From contig JADNRZ010000005.1 in assembly GCA_015501605.1 (NCBI GenBank), forward strand, positions 1,736,001 to 1,800,000: a stretch of DNA of 64,000 bases, given 5' to 3'. The first letter of the stretch is position 1, and every line of letters begins with the position of its first letter. A program made the position numbers and the translations under genes. This document shows positions 55,600-64,000 of the stretch, piece by piece. The notes beneath the pieces are model-generated. The model worked only from the letters and a program-made list of their open reading frames with translations. It made no database searches and was not told where the DNA came from. The stretch is from Panaeolus papilionaceus (taxonomy: Eukaryota > Basidiomycota > Agaricomycetes > Agaricales).

Positions 55600-57778
55600 G
55601 TTGTCTACTTTTGGCATTTGTGACGAGCTGGGAGAGTCTGAGAGACTGACGAAAAGTCGCAGTTTCTACAGAACGAAAGATGAAGATTGAGATGCGCCCG
55701 AACGTGATCTAAAATTTCGAAGAGATGCCGCCGTCAGCGCTTGAACATCGGAGAGAAAAAGAGACTTACTAGCAAGGTTAAGTCTCGCCGTAATAGTGTC
55801 TTTGCACCAAAGACAGAGGTGTAGGCCATTCTTTTCCACGTGCTTCCGCCGCGTGACCGCGTGTCGTTTCGCGGACGATACACCAACTCGCGGACGACGT
55901 TGGGTTGTAATCCAGGAAGAAACGTCCCCAGATAAAGAACAGATGTAAGCATCTAGTTGATTTGTAGCTCTTTCAATAGCCGCCTCCTTCTCCTTGTCAC
56001 TTTGATTGGGGTGAAATCGTACTGTGGCCATGATGTCGATGATTTGCCAGGATGCATCGGTGAAGCGAGCATCGGACGCTCGACGCTCCAGGATATTTCG
56101 AGGCGCTATTGCACTTCTTCGATCAGAAAACGGGTTCTTGTAAGATAAGGAACTCAGGACCGAAGTGCTGGATGAAGGTCTCTCGAGTTCTCCTGGTCCC
56201 AAACCGATACTGAGGCGTTTACCCTGATTAGGAAAGGCGAATGTGGCTTCACTTAGTTGCTCCAAAGTTCTATCCTTCTGACGAAGGGATTCGCATGGTT
56301 CGGGGATGGGGCAAGGATAGAAGGGAATGGTTGTAGGGATTCCTTCCCAGTAGATGCCCTCCCAACCATCGAGGTTGGAATTTGACATGTGCGTATCAGA
56401 GTCTTTTCGATCTGAGACCTCCGAAAGCAGCGTATCTACCACCAAGAAAGGGGATGTCGTATGCTGAAAGAAACCTTCATATTGTCATCTATTAAAGTAA
56501 TCCAGCGATGAATGACCAGATACTCACTAAGGAATCTCTCGTCAAAACCGTAAGGTTGAGGTTGATAGTCCGACATTTTGGACAAATGATATAATGGTGT
56601 TGGTGTAGCTACAATTTGTGTTGCGATGTTAACCCAGATCATAAGCCTCCTTTTAATAATTCCTTGCATCCGGTATCCGCTGGTTCAACTGTATTAAACG
56701 ACTGCATTACGCCATTAAACGCGAGGATTACCTGAGCGTGGCCGAATACATCGATTTGACGCTCGTCGTGAACCGCAAATTGATTTGAAAGGCGAACGAC
56801 GAGACATCTCAAAACTAAAGATCGTTCTTACATGCGATAGGACCGAGTCCTACGGAGGGGCGATGGTACCACGATCCCATCTCGAAGAAGTCCGTACTCA
56901 ATCAGTTCGTACTCGGTGACTGCTTTCAAATACAGACCTGAATTCAATTATGAGATCTTGTATCAGGTGGAAAACTTGTCGAGCATTGACTTTTCATACC
57001 ATCTCGAGCTTTGCGACAGAACGTTACCTACCTGTAGTATCCATGACGACTAGTCCCAGTAAAAGTAAGAGATAACAAGATCGAGGAGACTAGAATGAAA
57101 GATCTACACCTTTAATGAGAAGGTTGTTCTCAATCTCTCGGTGTTCTGAAGCTTCAGGTAATGTTGAAGGATCATTAGATCTAGACAGTGAACTATGTAA
57201 GTGCACGAAAAATGGACGCAGTTGCAATCAGAAAGAAACGTTGTGGGGTTCTGGGTTCGATTTCAGCTTTCAACCTTGTTTGTGCCGAATAACGGATCAA
57301 TCTGGCAGCAGCGCTTCACAGCATCACATAATTCATATTCCACCAAAACATTGCCATGTTCCGAATTGAGCTTGACATCAGGCAGCGTTGTGATTTGGGT
57401 TCTCAAAGACATATCCCTCACATGTAGATATCCGACTGACCGTTTTCAAACATTGGTAAGCAATATTTACTACGGAACTTTCTGTGGGCCATCGAAAGGA
57501 CAACCGATCCGGGAGGGTCTTGACTCTTGCGATAATGAAACTCATCATCGATCATCGATCCATCAGTGATCGTGATTCGGCTATTTAACTCATAAGTCTC
57601 GACCCCGTTACCCTGATGACCGAGACTGTATTGACGCAAATACTATCGGCACAGCCAAAGGCACTTAATAACAATAATAGTAATCTCAGTGGACGCTTGA
57701 TACACCATTGTGTCAACGTCTATAGGTCAATTGAACGACAACACCGGCAGCTTCGATTTGCGGAGAACTAATGGGGGC
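55600..57778. repeat. Segmental duplication, copy 1
   Basis: Aligns in order with 61980-64000: zinc-finger gene, its promoter, a CACCATTAAACGCGA(G/A)GATTACCTGA block, a TCCGTCGTGGATA-like block, and the TGATCGTGAT and GTACAGCCAAAG-type blocks toward the end. Copy 2 continues past the right window edge. Confidence 0.75.
55605..56576 (-). CDS. Double zinc-finger protein, family member 2
   Basis: Minus strand, three exons. Start 56576 (MSDYQPQPYGFDERFLS), an intron near 56529-56469, a long exon to about 55772, an intron to about 55711, and stop TAG at 55605-55607; about 283 aa. Features: NSNLDGWEGIYWEGIPTTIP near residue 50; SSLSYKNPFSDRRSAIAPRN; a helical DASWQIIDIMATVRFHPNQ; QRRPRVGVSSAKRHAV; then CLWC-x12-H-x3-H and CRNC-x12-H-x-C in the last 50 residues. 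The intron cuts the first finger at the same place as in members 1 and 3. Its duplicate is the gene at 61983-62945. Function unknown; nuclear or nucleic-acid binding is a guess from the fingers. Confidence 0.7.
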
Positions 57779-60169
57779 AGGAACTCGACGACGTTATACC
57801 GAAATGCTATCCACAGTTTGAAACCTTGCATTCACCGCCCAATGGCGAATTAATCCGAATGGATACGAACGTTTTTTTCCCTCCCCGAGACTCAAACATT
57901 GAACACAGCTTGGGGTTAGATTGCTTTATGCACAGGAAATCGCTCATGGCGTAGACATTCCTGAGTCCTAGCTCGAAAGACAGGACCGCCTGCGTTACTT
58001 ACCTCAGCAGTATGTTCAATAGAAAAAATCTAATGAGTCGGTCCTCTGGAGAACCGGAAATATACAACGGACAAAGTATGTTGGAGTGCACAATTCTGGA
58101 AAAGTAAATGGAAGAGTGACACCCGAGTAATGACGACAACAGACGGCACTGGATTAATAACGAACATTCTGGTGGTAACTTCTTCAAGAATAATTCGTTA
58201 CAAGGCCCTAGTTTCCGCAGAATGTTTAAAATCAACAGTATAGTGGCCAACACAAAAGCTCGAGTTATTCAAAGGCGCCAAAGCTTAGGCGCTTAAGCTT
58301 CCGGCACTGCGGTACGCGCTGCAAACATTTGGGGCGATAATGTTGGTCCGGTGCTCATACGCCCCATAGAGATGAATCCCAGAGAATTTTGTGCCTCATC
58401 TTGTGTACAATCGGGCAATTTTATGACGCTGCTTCCAGATGCTGGGTCAAAAAAACAAAAACAAAAAACGCTTCGGAGCCGCAGCGACTGGGACCTTCTT
58501 GGACAAAAATGGCTGCGGCAATTGCTTCGAACTCAAACTGGTAAAGGTCAATCCTGTTTTATGACTACACGTTGTTTTGGAGGATTATAATGTGAGCACC
58601 GCTATTCGCATATTGAAGTAATCATATCCAAAGGTACCATTTATAGCTCTAGCATCTCAGAATGTATGCTTTGTCCCAGGGCCGGGATACCGGATGTCCT
58701 AAAACCACGGAATGGCCTTGGGGATCAGGGGCGATATGACGATCTTCTGGTACCCATATTTCCATTTAACAAGGGCAAGAATCATTGCCAAGCATACTCT
58801 CACTGAAATTCAAACTCTACCGCTCCTGCTCTGGGGCCGGGTCCTCGAAATGTCAATGTCAATACTCGAGCTCCATAAAGCATGGCAAACCTAATTCTCG
58901 CAACTTTCAATTCTCCTCCCGGACGAAGGGCGCGATTCCCACTGGCAGGTTGCGAGATATATTTAGACCTCATAGATCAATTATCGATGCTGCTGACAAG
59001 ATAGAGATACCTGCTGAAATATGCAGAAGTCATTACACGAAGACAAACGCTGACTTGGGCAGTGGTCAGTATGGGCGGCAGTCATTGGTCGCAGCGAATC
59101 GAGAATATAAACTGCAGTCAACTGAAATACTCGAAATATTTCCAGTGAAAGGTTGAATGTGTCACTAACTGCGGACCTCGTATATATCTCACTGTTGATA
59201 AAAACGGTCTCAGTTGAATGTCTCGAGTGTGTGTAACCCTATTCCTTATGGTAGTATACCCTGCATTGCGTAGCGACTCGCATGCGGATCGGAAATATTA
59301 TATGGTGCCTGCTTTTCCTGTTTCGAGACCGACGTCTGGCACCCTGTCCTCGTGGAAATCAATCCTGACGGTGACGAGGTCCGGCACGGGAGTAAAGTTT
59401 GCGTGGTGTTCGGGCGCATCGTGGCCAAGGCATGTGCATTGTACTAGTACGCTAGCGAGTACGCTAACGAAGCTGTTGTTTATATTGTGCCGTGAATTAT
59501 CCGATTGGCAATATAACACTTGCCAGCACTCAAATAGCATCAATTTATTCGCAACGCAGCAAACCTTTGAAGATTAGATACAACCGGAGCTTGCATTCCA
59601 ATTCGAGAACGTCCCGAAGGCAAACCATGATGACCAGAGGTACCGGTAGAATGCTGGCGCCCAATAGTACTTCAGGATTAAATGCAAATTGATAACAATC
59701 AACCGCTGCTCTTCCACTCGCCTTGAGAGTGGACATTAAGATACAAATATCCTTGTGTCCATTACCGACATATCTCACAACCATTGACATTCGGTGAATT
59801 TTCCGGTCCGCTTCCTCACCCAAAATATTAAACGCATCGGGAACAGGCAAGCCCACACAAACACAGCGCCCACGCCCAAAAGCTTTATTTTTGCCTAACG
59901 ATAATTCTATGAAACATGGCAAAGGTTCAAAAATGCAATCGACGTCGTGTAGTGCACCTTCCGTTCGGGATATGGGAATCCCTAGTACCAGTCGCGTTCA
60001 AGCCGCGTTGCCTCACAAAGTGACATCACGTGATCGCGTTCTCGGTTTCCTGGGTTCCGACGAGCAACCAACGAGTTCTGAGTCTTCTGACCTTGTTCTC
60101 ACTACATCTCTAACACATATTTTGGTTTTTTCTTTGCTCTGTATTACCACTTCCATCTAAGGGATGCGT
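57779..60169. other. Gene-poor region
   Basis: About 2.4 kb with no supported gene. A short frame near 58500-58570 reads NGCGNCFELKL, reminiscent of barwin/GH45 folds, but nothing around it supports that. Confidence 0.45.
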
Positions 60170-61420
60170 TTAAACGGAGTACTACTGCACGATCAACGGA
60201 TAACCAATGCAAACCGAAATCAACAAGCGTCCACCACAGCCAACTAGCAGATCAGCTTGCCACGAGGCTCGTTATCGATGGTGGAAAGGGAAAGCAGAAG
60301 GAGGAAGAGAATGATCAAGTCACGATGAAGTTGTCTGCTATGAAGGCCGTGAATGCATCTTCACAAACACCATCAGGCATTGTGCAGGCAGGTTGGAAAA
60401 AATCAGCGAAATCCGGCATCGAAGTCTACCCTTTCGACTGTAAATATAGCCATATCGACATGCACGAAACATCTGGCTATACTGAGGAAACTATCTCCTG
60501 ATGATCTGGATGTGGAACACTCAATTACTCACTGCTCAGCACTCAGTTTTAAGCAAAGCACTGTCCATCATCACCTATGTCTTACATAGTCAGGAACCAG
60601 GGACTGTGGCGTCATAGGTAGAATAGTCCACTGCTTGAATAAGTATTGACTTCGAAGTGAGATCTGGAAACTGAGATGGGTTCTCGAGTATCTGCTCAAT
60701 GACATTTATCTCCCTTGATTGGCTGTGTCCGCCATTGGCATGTGCTTCTTACGAGTTCTCTATCTTACATTTTGTAGTCACTCTTTCCCGAAACTCCCTT
60801 TGTAGACTGACCTGATACACAGTCTAACGCAGCTCTGAGCGTTAGCTGCGACATGCATCAACAACTCGTCTACAGACTTGCAGGGAATGAGCCATCTTTA
60901 ACGAAGTCAACATCGCTAAACGCCACCATTCGAGTCCTTGGACATCTCCGTATCAAACCCTCCACCCACAGACGTTACTCTGCTTACTGTTGTCCGCAGC
61001 TACTTCTCCCATGCTTTAACAGCACTAGCACAAACGCACATCACTGAGCAAGCACTTTGTCCTGCAATGGATGCCAGCATTTTCACCACTGCCAAAGCAC
61101 AACGATTCCGTGTTGACACGAACCTATAGCCGCTAGTATCCATTGTGCACCCCAACCATCCCCCAATTCATTTTCTGGACCAAAGTCTGCCGAAACCTCG
61201 GCATTAACCGCGTTCAATCTGAGGGCTTACGCCTTGAAATGTTTAGCGTCAACATCTCCAGGTGTTATTGAATCCAACAACTTTTGGGACCAGGCTCTTA
61301 AATTCACTAAAGTTCTCGTGAAGTCCACACCTAGGAATGAAGATGCGGAAAAAGCCGCATCAGAAGCGATTCTGAAGTTGAACAGTGAATTGCTTGAAAT
61401 AACGCAGAAGTGAGCGGACA
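60170..61420 (+). pseudogene. Separase-like N-terminal relic
   Basis: Fragments in shifting + frames resemble the N-terminal helical region of basidiomycete separase (Esp1): QLADQLATRLVIDGGKGKQK, MKAVNASSQTPSGIVQAGWKK, then in another frame KSTLSTVNIAISTCTKHLAI followed by LRKLSPDDLDVEHS, later YFSHALTALAQTHITEQAL, and near the end FWDQALKFTKVLVKSTPRNE with a tail to a stop at about 61411. Frame changes near 60415 and 60960, and no protease domain in the window, show a broken copy. The family call rests on recalled similarity, not a search. Confidence 0.4.
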
Positions 61421-61982
61421 AGGCCAGATTCTGCTATTATCGGAACACAGTTGAAGAGACAGCCGGGCTACTTGGATAGTCAACGAGGGAAAGATGGCGT
61501 CGAGTGGGATTTGCGGTTCCCTGGGTTATGGCTCTTTTGATGCGATGGCGGATGAGGTTGAAGATTTACGCTCTTCAGAGGTAGGTCTACCAGGTTAATC
61601 ATCAATATCTTTTATTGACACCAGGATTATTTGGACATGACATGTCACTACACACCTACTCGTGTATATGTCAAAAATGGTCGAATTAAGATACAAATTT
61701 TGCAAATAATATCTAAATTACCTGATTAATATTAGTGTACAATTGAAATTCCGAATCTTGTCCATAAAAAGTAGGTACGTTAATTTTTGTGACCACGAGT
61801 ACATCTACCAATACCGTCGAACACGATTGCCAATTATGCCCCACGGGCCAGTAAATGGGTGTTCAGCTTCACATTTGGGAAACGAGCCAAACCTGTTTCA
61901 CCGATGGTGGCGAAAGTGGCGAAGACTGCGTTGCCGAGACTGACAAGAGTGACCAGGTCAAGGGCTCCACCACCTGCACATC
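61421..61982. other. Intergenic, no gene seen
   Basis: No feature recognised before the right copy of the duplication begins. Confidence 0.5.
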
Positions 61983-62945
61983 CTACTTGAGGCATTTGTG
62001 TCGAGCTGGGAGAGTTGGTGAGACAGATGAAAAGTCGCAGTTTCTACAGAACGAAAGATGAAGATTGAGATGCGCCCGAACGTGATCTAAAATTTTGAAG
62101 AGATGCCGCCGTCAGCGCTTGAACATCGGAGAGAAAAAGAGACTTACTAGCAAGGTTAAGTCTCGCCGTAATAGTATCCTTGCACCAGAGACAGAGGTGA
62201 AGACCATTCTTCTCTACGTGCTTCCGCCTCGCGACTGCGTGTCTTTTAGCAGACGATACACCAACTCGTGGACGACGCTGGGTTGTGATCCAGGACGAAA
62301 CGTCCTCAGATAAAGAGTAGATATAGGCATCCAATTGTTGTGTGGCTCTGTCAATCGCTGGATTTGTCTCCGTATTGCCTTGATTGGGGTAGAATCGTAC
62401 CGAGGACATAATTTCGATGATTTGCCAGGATGCTTCGACGAAGCGAGCATCGGACGCTCGACGCTCAAGAACACTTCGAGGCTCCATTGCACTTCTTCGA
62501 TCAGAAAACGGGTTCTTGTATGACACGGAGCTCAGGACCAAATTGCTAGATGCAGCTCTCTCGATTGCTCTTGATTCCGGAACGATACTGGGGACCTTGT
62601 CCTGATCTGGGTGGCTAAATGTGGCTCCAATCAGTTGCTCCAAATTCTTATCTTCCTGACGAAGGGATTCGCACGATTCCGGGACGGGGCAAGGATATAA
62701 GGGGGTGGTTGTGGGTATCCCTTCCCAGTAGGTGCTCTCCCAGCCATCGAGGTTGGAATTTAACATGTCCGTGTCAGAGTCGCTCCGATCTGAAAGCAGG
62801 GTATCAGTCACTAAGAAAGGGGATGTCGTGTGCAGGAAGAAGCCTGCACCTTGTCAGTTATTGAAGCGATATGGTGATGAAGGACCAAAGACGCACCAGA
62901 GAATTTATTGTCAAAATAGTAGGGTTGAGATTGATAGTCTGACAT
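61983..62945 (-). CDS. Double zinc-finger protein, family member 3
   Basis: Minus-strand duplicate of the 55605 gene: start 62945 (MSDYQSQPYYFDNKFS), stop TAG at 61983-61985, same three-exon layout. Shared blocks include NSNLDGWESTYWEGIPTTTP, SSVSYKNPFSDRRSAMEPR, EASWQIIEIMSSVRFYPNQ, QRRPRVGVSSAKRHAV, CLWCKDTITARLNL and FCRNCDFSSVSPTLPARHKC. Divergence is concentrated in the middle (for example NTETNPAIDRATQQ against DKEKEAAIERATNQ), while the fingers are nearly unchanged. That suggests selection on the fingers, though it was not tested. Function unknown. Confidence 0.7.
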
Positions 62946-63387
62946 TTTAGACACGTGCTAAGATGGTGTTGGTGTAGATACAATTTATGTTGGGGTGATA
63001 TCCTCGACTATAAGTCTGCCTTTAATACCTCTTGTATCCGGTTTCCGCTTGGTTCAGCTGTATATAATAACTCCATTCCACCATTAAACGCGAAGATTAC
63101 CTGAAGGTGGCAAGACATCTACTTGACATCCATCATGTGGATCTAAAAGGAATGGCTAGCATGTGCTAATAATGAGTCATCTCACGATTGAAGGCCGTTC
63201 CTAGATGCGACACAACCGAGTCCTACGGAGCAGGGATAGAACGAGTCAGCGCTAAATCAGTTAGGAATCAGTGACCGGTTCAAATACAGCCGAATTTCAA
63301 TTTCTGGGTCTCGCAGTCGTAGAAAAGCTGTTGAGCACCGACTATATTCCCTCCGTCTTGATCTTTGCGACAGAGAAAGTGGCTTAC

Positions 63388-63648
63388 TTATATCCACGAC
63401 GATAAGTCCAAGCAAAAGTAAGGACTAACGAGATCAAAGAGGCTGAATATTGGATCCACAGATGAAATAGGAAAGGTTTTTCTTGATGCCAAGGCGTATT
63501 TAAGCTGAGGCGATGCTGACGGATCATGAGGCGGTGAAGTATGTGCAGTATGTTTTGGTTCGGAATTGAGCTTGACATCACGCAGCCTAGGTATAGAGCT
63601 TCTCAAAGGTGCACCGCTCACCTCTAATATCCGCCTGACCATCTTCAA
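63388..63648 (-). CDS. Hypothetical fragment within the duplication
   Basis: Minus-strand frame of 86 aa containing LRSSIPRLRDVKLNSEPKH. The left duplicate has LRTQITTLPDVKLNSEHGN at about 57345-57400. The similarity at protein level across both copies hints at a former exon of an unrecognised gene upstream of the zinc-finger genes. No start, splice pattern or family could be fixed. Confidence 0.25.
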   Translation of the reverse strand: MKMVRRILEVSGAPLRSSIPRLRDVKLNSEPKHTAHTSPPHDPSASPQLKYALASRKTFPISSVDPIFSLFDLVSPYFCLDLSSWI

Positions 63649-64000
63649 GTCTTATTCCACAACAATTGCTGCGAAGCTTCGAAGCTTCTGCATCTTTTCT
63701 GTGGCCATCGAAGGGACAACCGCACGAGGTCCTAATTCTAAAAATAACACCTCCGAGATCATCGATCAGTGATCGTGATGTCGGCCGCCTAACTTATACG
63801 TCTGGGCCTCGGTACCCTGATGTCTGATATTCACAGCATACTTATTGGTACAGCCAAAGACACCTGATAATAGCGATAGCAATTTTCAGTGAATACTTGA
63901 CAAACCATTAGCATATCAATGTTTATAAGCCAAATGAGCACGAAGCCTGTACGTTACCGACGATACCGGCTGCTGTGATTTATGTGGAACCAACGGAGGC

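Larger units (their letters stand above)
61980..64000. repeat. Segmental duplication, copy 2 (runs off the window)
   Basis: Direct copy of 55600-57778 with moderate divergence. The last bases still align (CGGCTGCTGTGATTT against CGGCAGCTTCGATTT), so the right boundary is outside the window. Confidence 0.75.

Noticed and set aside
57230..57260. GGGTTCGATTTC, similar to a tRNA B box
   Set aside because: The surrounding bases do not fold as a tRNA: no acceptor or anticodon stem was found.
58490..58590. NGCGNCFELKL, similar to barwin/GH45 active-site region
   Set aside because: Only about ten residues match; no signal peptide, catalytic Asp or further Cys pattern in the neighbouring frames.
59545..59922. 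Minus-strand frame of 125 codons
   Set aside because: Not recognisable, no paralogue in the window, and codon pattern unlike the real genes nearby.
1..64000. CRISPR array, rRNA operon or tRNA genes
   Set aside because: No regularly spaced repeats of that kind, no rRNA-like conserved blocks and no convincing tRNA fold on either strand.

Overview
The window looks like nuclear DNA of a basidiomycete mushroom-forming fungus (Agaricomycetes). Genes carry many short GT-AG introns (mostly 45-80 nt), intergenic spaces are moderate, F-box/LRR genes are expanded, and the gene families are fungal: AA9 lytic polysaccharide monooxygenases, CsbD-like stress proteins, tyrosinase, cyanovirin-N homology lectin, GH24 and GH25 lysozymes, a Gbp2-type RRM protein. 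The genus cannot be named from sequence alone. All exon models below were built by hand from splice sites, reading frame and family motifs.

Layout. 1-1024: 3' end of an AIF/AMID-like FAD oxidoreductase. 1965-20711: seven AA9 LPMO genes, all on the + strand and head to tail (called A to G here). Between A and B lies an insert of about 6.6 kb with fragments of a CVNH lectin and a tyrosinase, a divergent pair of CsbD-like genes and a broken F-box/LRR gene. 21092-24549: Sec24, with a WW domain at its N terminus. 26252-27420: a GH25 lysozyme-like gene on the minus strand. 28203-39466: an F-box block, with two related F-box proteins facing each other (28203-30214 + and 37548-39466 -) around two F-box/LRR genes and a decayed Gbp2-like RRM gene. 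42499-43310: a DEDDy 3'-5' exonuclease. 44649-45208: a GH24 lysozyme with a one-base frame break. 47916-49598: an MFS molybdate-anion-type transporter. 50039-51014: protein-L-isoaspartate methyltransferase. 51754-64000: a repeat-rich tail with three paralogous double zinc-finger genes, two of them inside a segmental duplication of about 2.1 kb that runs off the right edge, plus a fold-back repeat and a separase-like relic.

The main unit is the LPMO array. All seven encode secreted single-domain enzymes whose mature protein starts with the copper-binding His. Intron patterns split them into A+B, C to F, and G, which implies repeated tandem duplication; D and E are a recent duplication that includes the promoter. 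Most have a TATA box about 50-60 bases before the ATG. A, B and G share a TTGTCGGGT upstream motif, and A to E share an ATTGG (inverse CCAAT) site. Two copies have lost normally invariant second-sphere residues: E has Gln for the His of H-x8-Q-x-Y, and F has Glu for the Gln. The array therefore looks like a substrate-oxidation toolkit in which some copies may be diverging from plain cellulose oxidation.
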